Shown: in pieces, positions 1-12,925 of the stretch
How positions within the stretch are numbered: the stretch's first letter is position 1
Layout of the letters: every line of letters starts with the position of its first letter
Assembly (NCBI GenBank): GCA_905182985.1
Contig: CAJJDN010000047.1
Span: 158,351-222,350 of the forward strand
Length of the DNA: 64,000 bases
Source: Paramecium sonneborni
Lineage: Eukaryota; Ciliophora; Oligohymenophorea; Peniculida; Parameciidae
Direction: 5' to 3'
Notes under the pieces: model-generated
What the model was told of the DNA's origin: nothing
Seen by the model: the letters and a program-made list of their open reading frames with translations, nothing else
Database searches by the model: none
Translations under genes and position numbers: made by a program

Positions 1-1453
1 CAACAAATGGTGATGCAGCAACTGAAGCTTTAGATTCACCTGTAATAAAGAAGATATCTTTTTATCCTTCTTTCATTTTTCCAACATAATCTTTAAGTGA
101 AATTAATTCTTCACCGCTCTTAGATGTATGGAATCTAAGGAATTCACTCAATTTAGTTCTATTTGCTGAATCTTCATGAATACCTAATTTAAGATTCTTT
201 GAGAATTATTCATAGAATTTCTTATAATCTTCAGCATTTTCACTTATTTCTTAGATCATCTCAATACATTTCTTTGTGATATTCTTCTTAATAACTTTCA
301 ATATTTTATTGTGTTATAAAAATTCTCTTGAAATATTTAAAGGTAAATCTTCAGAATCAACAACTCCTTTAACAAATCCTAAATATTCAGGGATTAATTC
401 TTCACAGTCATCCATAATGAATACTCTTCTAACATATAATTTAATATTATTCTTCTTCTTCTTTGTTTCAAATAAATCAAATGGTGCTCTCTTTGGAATA
501 AAAAGAACAGCTTTAAATTCTAAACCTCCTTCAACTGAGAATTATTTAACTGTTAAATGTTCTTCCCAATCATTAGTCAATTATTTATAAAAATTAGCGT
601 ATTCTTCTTTTGTAATTTCTTCTTGTTTTTTCATCCATAATGGTTTATTTTTATTAACTTATTCAAATTCTGTACTAACTTCCTTAATCTTCTTCTTCTT
701 TTTTTCTGCCTTGTCTTTCTCTTCTTAGACTTCACCTTCTTCAGCTTTTTTTTCTTTATTTTCATCTTCATCATCACTAACTTCTTTTTCAGTTGTTTTT
801 TCAATTTATAATTCAATAGGGAATCCAATGAATTCTGAATGTTTCTTAACTAAATCCTTAATTCTCTTTTCTTCCAAGAATTCTAAGTTATCTTACTTCA
901 TGTGTAAAATGATTGTTGAACCTCTTGTTAATTATACTGGGTTTTCAGAATCATCAAAAACAAAGAATGTTCCACCAGCTTATGATTCCCATCTATATTA
1001 TTATTCACCTACAGCCTTTGAGATAACTACAACCTTATCAGCAACCAAATAAGCAGAATAAAAACCAACACCAAATTGTCCAATCATAGATATATCTGCT
1101 CCTGAACTTAAAGCTTCCATGAAAGCCTTGGTACCTGATTTTGCTATTGTACCCAAATTATTAATCATTTCATCTCTTGTCATACCAATACCTGTATCTT
1201 AAATTGTTAAAGTATTGCTATTCTTATCTGGAATAATCTTAATCTTGAAGTTTGGCTCAGTATTCAAACCAGCACTATCTGGATCTGTTATTGATTTATA
1301 TCTAATCTTATCTAAAGCATCTGATGCATTTGAGATCAATTCTCTTAAAAAAATCTCTTTGTTTGAATAGAATGTATTGATAATTAAACCCATCAACTAT
1401 TAGATATCTGCATTGAAGTGGAATTACTCTTCTTTCTTTTACTCTGTTGCCAT
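1..1453 (-). CDS. HSP90: Cytosolic HSP90 chaperone, N-terminal and middle domains (cut by left edge)
   Basis: ATP-dependent chaperone that matures client kinases and receptors. About 484 residues are present and the C-terminal third lies outside the window. Visible in order: the GHKL ATPase fold with [16 protein letters not shown] and [11 protein letters not shown]; a lysine/glutamate-rich charged linker near residues 215-250; and the middle domain with [12 protein letters not shown] chose the ATG at 1453 because it gives the usual short acidic lead (MATEQKKEE) before HFNADI. No intron was found. The 5' side faces RPS7 across 647 bp and carries a perfect heat-shock element 62 bp upstream, so heat induction is likely. 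The charged linker argues for a cytosolic form; organellar forms have targeting peptides. Identity is certain. Confidence 0.97.
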
Positions 1454-2100
1454 TACTTAATTTTAAACTTAAATTTTATCTGTGAACCGAACCTCATTTA
1501 TACTCAATTTTTATTTCTAGAAGCTTCGAATTAATTATTATTATTATTTTTAATCAAATTATTCAAATTTCATTTCAAAAAAGATTTCTATTTATTCTAT
1601 TCTCAATTTTACTCTATTACTCTAATAACCTCTCTCCCTTATCATTCTTCAATCTACTTTTATCAATAAAATATTAAAATTAATTCATTGCCATATATTT
1701 ATTCATAAATATTAAACATTCATCATCAATTTAAGATCTTCAATGAATCAATCTTTTGTTTATTATGTTAATTTTAATTTAATTAAGTATATACATAGAT
1801 TTATTTAATTGATAATATCATTTCTTTATAAATTTCATTTAATCTATTCATCCTACCCCATACTTATCAAGTTATCATTAAAAAGAAGAATAACATTTTT
1901 TTAAAGAAATTAGTTTATATTTTAAGCCTTAAAAATTTACTGGATAAATATATAAAATTTGAATTCTTAACTAACCTTTTGAGATTCTATTCAAATTAGA
2001 GACCATCAAAAATAAGATGATTTCAATAGATTTTTATAAAAGAAGGTCATCTGAATTATTAATAAAAAAGATTTAAATAAAAATCAAATTTTTATCAGGA
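1454..2100. other. Divergent intergenic region HSP90/RPS7
   Basis: 647 bp separate the two divergent starts. Apart from the heat-shock element at 1515-1527 the sequence is AT-rich without a convincing reading frame. It should hold both promoters. Confidence 0.6.
1515..1527. promoter_or_regulatory. Heat-shock element upstream of HSP90
   Basis: The bases read TTCTAGAAGCTTC, which is TTCnnGAAnnTTC: three perfectly alternating 5-bp units, the binding consensus of trimeric heat-shock factor. It lies 62 bp upstream of the HSP90 start codon, where a Paramecium promoter would be expected. This is seen directly; the regulatory role follows from the known HSF consensus. Confidence 0.85.
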
Positions 2101-2779
2101 ATGGCAGCTAATAAGTTTTGGAAAAAGACAGAAGTAATTTTATTTATTGAATTATAAGTTATCAAATTTGGAATAATAAGTTGGTGTTGCTTTGACTTAA
2201 ATTGAGTAATCACTAGCTGATGCTAAGAATCTTAAACTTTCATCAGTAGTTGATTATACTGCTAAAATTAATGCCAAAAAACAAGTTTATTTGGTATACA
2301 TTCCTCATCCATGCTTATCCGTTTTCAATAAAGTTAGGTACTCTAAAGATCAAAATAAAATAGCTCAAAATTATTACCAGAATTAGAAAAAAGACTTAAA
2401 GCCACAATTCTTGTTGTTGCTAAAAGAACAATTGAAAGTAAATGGGTCAAAAGTCACAGATCATAAACAAGACCAAATTCAAGAACACTCACCTCAGTAT
2501 ATGATGCAATCCTTGAAGATCTTGTTGCACCAACTTTCATATTAGGAAGAAGAACAAGAGTTAGAGTTGATGGCTCTAAATTCTATAGAGTGTATATACT
2601 ATAAAATTTATTTTAGCTTCTTGGATGAATAAGACAAAGCAGAATTAGAGCCTAGACTTGATGCTGTCAAAGCTGTCTATAAATTGTTAACAACTAGAGA
2701 TTTAGAATTTGAATTCAGAAGAGATGATATTTTCTATTCAAAAAGAGGTGCAAGCAAGAAAGTTTAAAGAAAATAATGA
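2101..2779 (+). CDS. RPS7: 40S ribosomal protein S7 (eS7)
   Basis: Structural protein of the small ribosomal subunit. Three introns (2134-2158, 25 nt; 2338-2363, 26 nt; 2592-2616, 25 nt) are needed; removing them gives 200 codons plus TGA, the usual eS7 length. Diagnostic motifs are [16 protein letters not shown], the following [16 protein letters not shown], and the C-terminal [10 protein letters not shown]. The first intron ends in AAG rather than TAG. The gene is divergent from HSP90 and followed by a 1.27-kb gene-free stretch. Family assignment is secure; only the exact 3' site of intron 1 is inferred from frame. Confidence 0.95.
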
Positions 2780-4048
2780 GCAATAATATTTTAGTACAAT
2801 ACAATAAATACATAAAATAACAATAAATACTTATTTCTCTTAACACTATTTTCATTAAGATGATCATCAATTATTTTTAACTAACAAATTATCAAAAATT
2901 AATTATACTTCTTATTAGTATTTAAATTTCATTTTAGAGACTTTGCGATTTTATTTTTTTGGATTTTTAAAAGATTAATAAATCTACATGATTCCGAATT
3001 CCATTAACTCAAGTTCCATTTTCCTTTATAATTTTAATTACTAACTTCAATCCAAAATAAATTCACCTTTTTAATAAAACATAATATTAAAAATCAAAGT
3101 ATAATTACTTTAATCTAGATTACAGAATTGATTATATAATAATTTAAAAAAAAATTACATCATCTCTCTACATTTAATCTTTTTCAACATAAGATCTGCT
3201 TAATGCTTTACTTTTTTTATTGAAGAACTTAAAGGCATGACATCAATTTAAAATTTTTAATTATTAAAGAATGAAATGAAGACTTTGCTTATTAATTCCA
3301 AATTTTCATACTAGTTAAATATTAAACAAACTAAATTACTATTTTATTTAAAAACTAAAAAATAAAAATAATTCAATATAACATTTTTTTCTATTTTCTA
3401 TAAATAGTTTATGACAGCTCAAAAGGTTAATCAGGATTAAAACATAGTTAAATTTTAAATTAAATTTTGAATTTACGTTAGAAACACTAGAACAATACAA
3501 TTTTAATGACATTAATAATAAGTTAATTCTTTGTCAATTATAATAGTATAATATTATTATTAAAATAATAAGAGCATAAATAGCTTTTTTATAAAATAAT
3601 GAAAGTTTTAACCATTATTATTCAAACTCTACTCATATTTTAGCTTTGAAAAAAATTTTTCTCTTATTTATTTAATAATTCAAAAAGAAGTCAATAAAAT
3701 TTACCCAATTCAATCAAAATTAAATATTTATGATTTTAATTTGCTTTCACTCTTATTATAAATATTGATATTAATTATTTAGGATAAAATTTTGATCTAA
3801 ATTTAGATATATGAAAAAGCTTTTCATTAAAAAGATGAAACATGCCAAATGTATTAAAATATTTTGATATATGGAAAATTATCTTTTTTTTCATAAATTT
3901 TAAAATTATTCTCAATTAAGATTTTTCTGCTTAAAATTTTTTTTTAATACTTAAAACCAATTAAAAGTTAACTTTAAAAATAAATAAATATTGTTGTTTA
4001 TAATCAGGGTGGAGAAAGTAAAAAAATAATATGGTAATATCATCAAAA
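2780..4048. other. Gene-free stretch
   Basis: 1.27 kb of AT-rich DNA between the RPS7 stop and the stop of the minus-strand membrane gene (convergent ends). I see only short, low-complexity frames and no repeat, RNA gene or motif. Confidence 0.5.
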
Positions 4049-6275
4049 TCAATCGATACTAGGAGATTCATTGTATTATAATAAAATTTTCCTTTTTTAA
4101 GATCTTGCAGAGAGTTTTTATTGATCAATAAATTTTGATAGTTTAAATATAGCTTAAACTTCAGGACCTAACTTTTTAATAAGTTATTTATTGATAATAT
4201 TCTCTTCTTAATCTTAGAGAACTTCATCATATGCCTATTTATATATAGAACTTTACATTGTATATATCCTAATACAATTAAGCATCTCCTCTTAAATGCA
4301 TTCCTCTTTAAATAGGTATTGATTTTTTCTATCTTATTTCATGAGGCCTACAAATAGATGTTTTTGTTACTCAGATTCTATATCACATTTAGATCTCTAT
4401 TCAAAATAAGATCTATTAATTGTTTTTTTAGTCATATCTAGAGATATCATTGGTTTTGGAGTAAAATTAAACATTAATAATTATTCAGGTGTAAAAATAA
4501 CTTCTTTAATTTTGTCTAATTCATTCAATTTTGTAAGTATATTAAATAAATCTATTTAATCGGTTATTTAATCTCTAAAATGAAACTTCATTTTTACATA
4601 GCTTTATTCATTAATTAAATATTTTTTTTATTTGAACAACAACGATTACAAGTAATGAAATTTATAATCATACTAAAACTTAATAAAACTGGTTAAGATC
4701 TATTTATTATTGTGATAATTTATTATTTGAAATATTATAGACCATTTTCAGGTATAATTTTATTTGCAAAAGGATTCTTAATTAATCTTGTTGATGATCT
4801 CTAAAATTTTTTCTGAACTTCTTTAATATTTTTATTATCATCATCTTGGTCATTAATTTCTTATTCAGCTTCTTTTTATTTAAAACCAAATTTTAAAATT
4901 CCATTTTTTTCCTTCTACTTAATTTAGGTTGGATTAACAAGTTTAATTTCTAATTCTTAATCAGTTAATCTTCTAGTTCTTAATTCTTCTTATCTTTCCG
5001 TTGTTAAATGATTAATTTATTCTAAATTTTCTTCTTGAATTTTTTCATGTTACAAATGAATCAATGAAAATTCATATAATTTGTTTGCTAATTCTACAAG
5101 TACTACAATAATTTAAATATCGTACATTAAAATCTATTATAAAGTGATAATATAATTCCTAGGAAAAAAAAGAAAATCTATTAAATTCCTCCTAAATTCG
5201 ATAATAGTTCATCTATTTTTAAGTAGCTTCTGTAAATAGATGTTTTATAAGGACTTTTTCTAAAGTATATTGCAGCGATGTCATTTGATGTTTTAGATTA
5301 AAATTCTATTCTTTCCTTTATTTCTGATTAATCTAAGATATAAAATTTTGACAATGCTATATCACTAAATGGAGTTAAACTGAGATCATTTTATACTTCA
5401 TATTCTTTTAAAAAAACATCAACTGTTTTGAATACATCTGAAGGTAAAAATTTTAAATAGAATGAATCGTCTATAAAAGTTTACAAATATTAATCATCTG
5501 GATTTTATGGATTTAATATCTAATAAATATATGGAAATTTAGTAAACTTAATTGACTGTGTAAAGTTTTAATTTAAATGACCCATTCTTTTAGATTTCAT
5601 TTTATCGTTCCGCGTCAGAAGCACATGATTTATTTGTAACACAATTATTTACTGAAATTTTCAAATACTAAAATTGTTAATCTTTAAATTATTTGATTAT
5701 AATTACTTGAATTAGTACCTTGTATAGAAAATGTGGAATTATAACTAAATTAAATTTGAATTATTACTTGAAGCACAAGAAATTCTAGAGATCCAAATCA
5801 TAAAATTATTTTGTTATATTAACACCATATTAATTAAAAATATTAGAAAATCTATCTAATGTGCATGGAATAAGAATAAGTTATGAAGAATTTTCAAATC
5901 TCGATCCATTTAAAAATCTAGTTATGTGCTTCTATTCAACTTATATATTAAAAAAAGGGTTTTGAATGAAATTATTTTATTCAATCTGGATAGCAAATGC
6001 AAAAGTATTGTCATTCAAAGTAGCCAAAGATGGAAATTCTTCAAATGTTGTTAATACTGTAGCAGTTAAATTTTCTTTGTTCAAAAATGAGATTAAATTT
6101 TGAGAAAAAATCAACAGCATTGTAAAAAATAAAACAAGAGATACACATCCTCCAAAAGCAGTCTTATAAAAATTTTATTTATTCATTCTTAATGTAATTG
6201 TCTAACCAAATACATCACATTTTGATAAACCTAATTAGAATTTAATGCATTTCTACCTTTAATAAATAAAGACAT
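4049..6275 (-). CDS. Two-TM ciliate membrane protein, copy A
   Basis: Member of a large ciliate family of unknown function. The 26-nt intron 6231-6256 joins MSLFIKG to LSKCDVFGQTITL; next come YKTAFGG and the first membrane helix (about residues 35-60). A long cysteine-containing, presumably extracellular region follows, then a second hydrophobic helix and a hydrophilic glutamine-rich tail with DLFNILTKLNELDKIK. Homologous to the gene at 55795-58008 (YKT-GG start region, DL.NILKKL.E.D tail). The reading frame slips near the T8 run at 4622-4629, through an unrecognised intron, an indel or early decay. It lies 446 bp downstream of the TmcB-like gene on the same strand, the same order as in copy B. 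Function unknown. Confidence 0.7.
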
Positions 6276-6721
6276 CACTTAATAATAATACTTTAAATAC
6301 AAATCAATTTTATTTCAAAAAGCATATTAAACCCTTCAACCTTTAAATAATAAATATATTAGATCATAAAAGTTTATTTAATCAAATTTTAAATTTAAGT
6401 TTTCTATAGACTTAAAGAAAACATTAACAAATCCAAACAGAAAAGCCTCTAACCAGTATGAAAAGAAGAAGAAAAATATTATTTATTATTAATTTTTTTT
6501 GATTATTTATATTAGAAAATTAATTAAGTAAACCATTACTCACATGATATATTAATCTTTAATTTTTTGGCAGGAAAATAACAGAAATAAAACTTTTTCC
6601 ATTTTTTTCAAAGTATTTGGATTTATAAATAAATTAAATCAAAGTGGATAATATTATGAAGATAAGAATAAAATTTATTTTGATATGAAACTAAATTTTA
6701 AGTTATAAATAGCTAAATATT
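6276..6721. other. Spacer inside gene pair A
   Basis: 446 bp between the TmcB-like stop and the two-TM protein start. AT-rich with no supported gene; it probably holds the terminator of one gene and the promoter of the next. Confidence 0.5.
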
Positions 6722-9700
6722 TCAAACTGAAAAACGTAAATCATGTGTAATAAAACTAATTACATAAGCATTCTCCATTAATCTGTCAAATGGAAATAAT
6801 GTTAATAGTTGTTTGCTTTATTAATATTATTATTTAACTTTTTCAATTGTAATTTTTGTGGCAATCAATGAAACACTCATAATTACACAAGCAAAAATAA
6901 ACATTATAGTATTTACTAAAAATGTCGAATCTATCATGGATATAATTTAATTTGTTAGTAGTTCAATAATTACTTAAAATCCATATTATGCATATAATCT
7001 TAATAATTAAATAGTAGGATCTTAATATTATTCTTTTATTATAGTATTGTGACTACTTGTAGAAGTTACTTAAAAAAAATCAAATTAATTCGAAAATAAA
7101 TGTTAAACTACTGAACTTAACCCTTAATCAAGAATCTACATAGATTAACATTACTAAAGAGTGAAAAGATCTTAATATTCTTAATAGCTATAGGATCTAA
7201 ATTTTAGATTTAATATTTACAATTCACTTAAAAACAAACTGCACAAATTTTAAACTAAAATTTGATAAACTTAATAATTTTGATCTTCTTAGTATAAAGT
7301 GAGATTGGTAGTTAATAACCCTAATTATTGAACAGCAACATTGTAGTAATCAGTCATATCAGATGTTATTGTAGTATTTAAGAGAATGGTTTATTAAGCA
7401 AAAGTAGATGCCAAAGAATTGAAGGTTATGGAAAAAGATGTTTTTTCTTAATATCTTGAAGATACATTTTGTTATGTAACCTATTATAATATAAAACTTC
7501 CAATAAAATAACAAGAACATATAAAGGCGTACATAAATATGAATAAAAAGAAAAAAATTTAAGCTGTGTTTGTTTCTAAAATATATTATAAAATAGTATA
7601 CATTTTTATGAAATTTATTTTCCAACTCTATTGTGTTTGTCAAGCATATTAGAACTCACAGTTTTTTAATATTAACGCATCATAGTAGTTTCAAATTATT
7701 CTTCATCTGTTTCATGATTTCTAAATCTCGTATTATTTAATTAAGTATAAAGAGAGCTGAATTAAACAAATTGTTCTTAGATTACTTCTTTAGAAAAAGT
7801 ACAAAATAATTTATAAATTTTTTATTTCATTTTTATTATTTGAACACAAAAATAAATGTATTGTCCAAGTAAAATGAATAAGATTATTTCCTCAACAGTT
7901 ACACTAATATTAGAAATGAAATATTTTACAAAATTGATAGACTGAGTAATTACTTTGTTGAATTTGCATTTTCAATTTCACCTATTTAAAGATTAAATGA
8001 ATCAGTATTATTATAGAATTCATTTTGATTGATTGAATGATTCATATTTAAAACTTTGGTTAACTATGACATTATATTTAAAATTCTGGTTTCCATTGTT
8101 AGATTATTAATAATATTTACATGAGGTAATAAAGAAATAGTTTTATCTATATTTTTAATATTTATCATAAAATATTGAAATGATATTTAACTTAGTTATG
8201 TAAAATTAAATTAATCATAATCTAAATATGATTATCCAATTATGAATTCATTATAATAATAGGAAAATTCAAAGGGTAAATTTTCATATTTTTAGTTTTC
8301 ATGAATTTTCTAAAAATTAAAATACAAAATCAAATAATTAATTAAAAATCCAGAAGTAATTAAGAAATAAATTAAAGCTAAAAAGAGTTTAGTTCGAATA
8401 CCTAATCCTTTTGAATCAGATAAACAATCTTTAATTTACCTTTTTAGAGCTGTAGTATTATTTTATGAAGATCGACTACCTACAGACCCATTATTATATT
8501 GTATATTTTAATCTTATGCATTTTCTTTAAAATCAGAATCTGCTTCACTAAATTCATTACTTTATTCTGAAGGATCATTTCTAAATTCAATGATTCTACC
8601 TTCTAATTAATTATCACTATTTTAAAGTAAAAAAGGATCATTTTAATTATTTTGAGCTGTATTATTCATGTTAATAGTAGCCAATTAATTTTTCAATTCT
8701 TCAATCATTTTTATATCTTCAATTAAATTTTCATATTCTAAATCACATTCATAAGTAATTCCTCCAGGAGGAGAATTTAAAGAAGATAAAGCAAGATCTA
8801 CTTTTTAGGTTGGAAGATCTTTTGATGAAGAAATATTTATTAATTATGATGATCTATTTCTTAATTAAAGTAGTTATCTACTAGTAATTTTTTGATTCAT
8901 CAATTATTTATATTCAGGTATTTCTACTATAACTAATCTAATTATTATAAAAATATATTTATTACTTTAGATTAATAGTAATTAAACTCATTAAATGAAT
9001 AGAAATTTAATAAACAACATTTTCATGAGGTAAATTTTCAAATTATTTAGCAATATTTGTTTGTATATTAGTTTTAGAAAATATATTAGATCTAGAACGA
9101 ATTAAACTTCTAGACATCTATTTAGTTATTAATGGAAGTATTAATTAACAATCAAATTTTTTATCTAATTTTTCAAAATGATCATCAAATAAGTTATCCC
9201 ATATTTTTCCTAATTCAGGAATAAAAAATAAACAATCTAATCCTTTTACATGATCAAGTTCTAATCCTAGATGTTTTTCAAAAACATCCTCATATAAATT
9301 TTATGTTAATTCTTCAATCTAACCTGATTCATTTAACATCATATAACCATATGTTAAATTTACTGGTGTAATTAATGCAGTAGCACCAAATTCAATTGGA
9401 CTTGCTTCTATTCTTAATCTAGTATTTATTGGAACTACAAATTAGGATTTAGTTTTTCCTAAAATTACTCTTACAGCACTTCTAACAACATTTATCCTTC
9501 CTCTCTCAACAAAATTATCTAAATATAAATCATGATCATTTGCTATTATTTAAGGCATAAATCTATTTATATTCTAATCTTAAATCTCTTCATCTTTATA
9601 CCCTATAGCTCTTTAAAATGATCTAGTATATCTTATAACATTTCCTCTTGGTTATAATAAAGTTATTTATATCACACAACTACCAGGATCGTATATTATC

Positions 9701-11662
9701 TTCTCTGCTGATTGTAAAAATTACATCATTATTTGTCCTTCTTTTCTATATAATTTTGGCCTAATTTTATTATAATTAACATATTTATGAAAAATGTTAA
9801 AAATTGTATCACATTCATTATTTTATGGATTTGTTTTAAATAATAGTTAAAATTGATTTTCAAGCATTCTAATATTTTATATTAATTTAAAACCAACATT
9901 TAAAAGCATGTCAATATCAATAATCTATGTCAAAATACAACCATAAAAATCCTTCTATAATTAAATCATATACCTTTTCTTATTTTACTACAATACATAA
10001 ATTTGTTTTCAATACGCTCAATGATTCTTCATATTGATAAACTTTTTTAAACACAAACCTTTAATTTACTAAATCATTTTTTTTAACTATATCACTAAAT
10101 TTTTAAAGTGCATCATGTTTTAATTTGTTTACAATGGCTTAATTCTTTAGAGGTTAATCCTTATGAATTTTTAATCATAAATATACTTTTTCAATCATAG
10201 ATAATCTAATAACTTCATATATTGCTTGGGTTGGAACTTTTTTAATTTAAACCAAAAAGTATATGTAAATTAAAATTAAATTTGTATTTGCTTTTTCAAT
10301 TATCTCATCTTCAAATGTTTATCCAATTAATCCTTTAGCAAATTACTTCATGGACTCAAGACTTTAAAAGGAATCCTGATCTGTAAAAAAGTCTTAACAA
10401 AAGCATTTATATTTTAATTTAATATTCTTCATCATTTTCCTTTCTCTTTATATTTTACACTCTCTCAAATGACTTGATATAAATGTATAAATTTCAAGTG
10501 ACTATTGAGGGTCAAGTAATCTTTATTGCTTTTTCAAATCTACTTATTGTTTAAACATTATATATAATCTTCTAATATATTTTTCCAAATTTCTAGTCTA
10601 ATAATTAGTATTTTTTATATCCTATCTAATTAGAATTTCATTAGTCAAAAATATTAATGGTGGATAAAATAACAAGATTAATAATACTATACTAATTTTC
10701 AAAGTTGGCTAACCAAATTAACATATCATCAATAAAATTTAATAAATTGTACAAAGCACTACAATTCTTAGATTCAGTCTCGAAATTCGATAATCTATAA
10801 AAACTTCTTAATTATAATCGCATATAATTTGTATTACTGATTTAATTACTCCTAATAATTAAACAATTAAAACTGATGCTTGAATACCTGATGAAATTAT
10901 CACTCTAATTTTCTATTCATCATAAATATATACAATAATTAAAATGCATAAATAAGATGGATCTTTTACTATTAAAATTTTCCTAAATAATCAAAATTTT
11001 TCATTCGATGATCAAACTAATGTAAATTTATTAATGATCCTATAATGATTTATTAAACAATGGTCATAATTCCCAATATTACACCAGCCCATTCAAAGTA
11101 GTTTATACTTTCTGAATATTTTTTATTAATACAAAAATTGAATAAATCAGTAATTAAACTGAAGCCGCAAAAGAGTTATGGGATTTACAAAATTCCATGA
11201 TGAATCTAAAAAAAAAGTGACAAAATCAAATTTATAAGTTAATTTTTTTCTACTTTTGTTTCGTGATTCTAATTTAGTTTTAAGTTTACTTTTTCTATTG
11301 CCAAAAATTAGAGGTCTTAATTTTTTATCAATTACACTTTCATTTTAAAAATCTAGCTAACCAGCAATAAAATGACTAAGCTTTACAATAAAAGTCCTGC
11401 TATTATGAATATTATTCTTATGTTGATTGAATTTCCAAACAATGTGTAAAATCTAATATATATACAAAAACTTGGACCTAAAATAATCTATAAAATTTCT
11501 GATATGATTTAAAAATTAATCATACTCAAAGTCATTTAATTTTTCAGTATAAATAGATAACATTTGGATATTCTCAATCAATAAAATCACAACAGCTATT
11601 TTAAACGATTTCCTCCATGTTTCTTTAACGTTCAAAAATTCTTGAATATAATAGCTTTTCAT
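6722..11662 (-). CDS. PAS-domain multispanning membrane protein, TmcB/TmcC-like, copy A
   Basis: Resembles the tiny-macrocysts (TmcB/TmcC) family, large membrane proteins with a PAS-like sensor. Starts MKSYYIQEFLNVKETWRKS, then hydrophobic helices (IAVVILLIENIQML and others, split by a short intron before FYTLFGNS). A helical stretch leads to the PAS-like core: QITLLQPRGNVIRYTRSFQ, IGYKDEEI, IANDHDLYLDNFVERGR and PINTRLRIEASPIEFGA. An acidic, Q/N-rich linker follows, with VGSRSSQNN, then more membrane helices and a C-terminus with LFPFDRLMENAYVISF. It is 4.94 kb, almost the same as its paralogue at 50491-55455. Exons were checked only at the N-terminus, PAS region and C-terminus. Role inferred: membrane signalling or mechanosensing; the ligand is unknown. 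Confidence 0.75.
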
Positions 11663-11778
11663 CTAAACAATAATTTTGTTCATTTATATATTAAGAATAA
11701 TTAATTAAATTATATATTCCAAATAAATTAATATATAAGAATTAATTATTTTTAATATCATGATTTGAGATTTGATCA

Positions 11779-12753
11779 TCAATTAAATTATTTAGTCAAG
11801 CTTTATTCCCATAACTTTAATTATTATTCTTTTTGTCGAAGTTCTTCTTCTTTCAATTTAATTTAAGCATGCTTTTCTTTTAACTTTTTTTCTTTGATTC
11901 TCAAACTGATTAATGGTAATTTTAGAATTTCCATAACACTAGGTCTTTTAGTTGGATCTACAATTATTAATATAAATTTAAACCTGCATCAAGCATTGAA
12001 GTAATTAATTGATGTAAGTCTTCAGAAAATCTCAGTGGAATTCTATCAAATTGACCACTTTTTATTTTTATAGCTAAACTCAAATGATTTGTAGCTTCAA
12101 AAGGAGGTTTCAAAGCTGCTAATTCATAAAGTAAACATCCACAAGACCATATATCGCTGCTTTCATCATAATAGGCTTCAGTAATTTATTCTGGAGACAT
12201 ATAATAAGGTGTTCCAACATGAGTTTTGCAAAATTATGAGTTTTCACCCAAAATTCTTGATAAACCAAAATCTCCAAGTTTTATGTTATTATTTTCATCT
12301 AAGAATATATTAGCAGGCTTAACATCTCGATGTAAAATCTTGGGTGTTCTATTATGGCATTCATTTATAGCCAAAGACAATTGAGTAAATATCTTCCAGA
12401 TTACATCTTCTGCTATGTAATCCTTATCCTTTTTGCATTTTTTAAGGAGTTAGCTCAAATCTCCTCCAGAGCAGTATTCTGTAATTATATAAATTTTAGC
12501 CTGTTTTTTGTCAATAATTCTTTATAGCTCAATCATCTCAATACCTTTCATAATATTAAACAATGTTTGAATGTGTTAATTCTCTTAATATATTAACTTC
12601 ATTAACTAATTAATTTTTTTCCTTTTCAGTCATTATACCATAATGTAATTCTTTACAAGCAAGTATTTTCTAATCACTTTTTCTCATCACCTTATAGACA
12701 ACCCCAAAAGAGCCTTTGCCTAGAATGTTTAATTTTTCATAATGTTCTTCCAT
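11779..12753 (-). CDS. NIMA-related (NEK-type) protein kinase
   Basis: Serine/threonine kinase of 307 residues. Shows the glycine loop [11 protein letters not shown], catalytic lysine in ILACKEL, catalytic loop [19 protein letters not shown], activation segment [15 protein letters not shown] and [14 protein letters not shown]. The [10 protein letters not shown] and GTPYYMSPE combination and the wording NIVQYYERIID fit NEK2-like kinases. A short coiled-coil tail ([19 protein letters not shown]) follows the kinase fold, also typical of NEKs, which act in cilia, basal bodies and division. Two introns: 25 nt (ending AAG, within ER/IID) and 26 nt (before DPTKRPS). Lengths close exactly. Lies 172 bp downstream of the channel gene on the same strand. 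Confidence 0.92.
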
Positions 12754-12925
12754 TTTTAAATTTGAAATTAAAATTAATATTTAGAGAATAAAGACAATAT
12801 TAAAAGTTATTTAAACATTTAACTTTATTACTCATTTATTAATCCAAATTTTAAAAATAAGTACATGGATTGAATAACTCTGAAAGATATCTCTTTTTAA
12901 TTATAAATTATTATATGAATAAATC

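Noticed and set aside
276..590. 104-residue plus-strand ORF
   Set aside because: Shadow of HSP90 in another frame.
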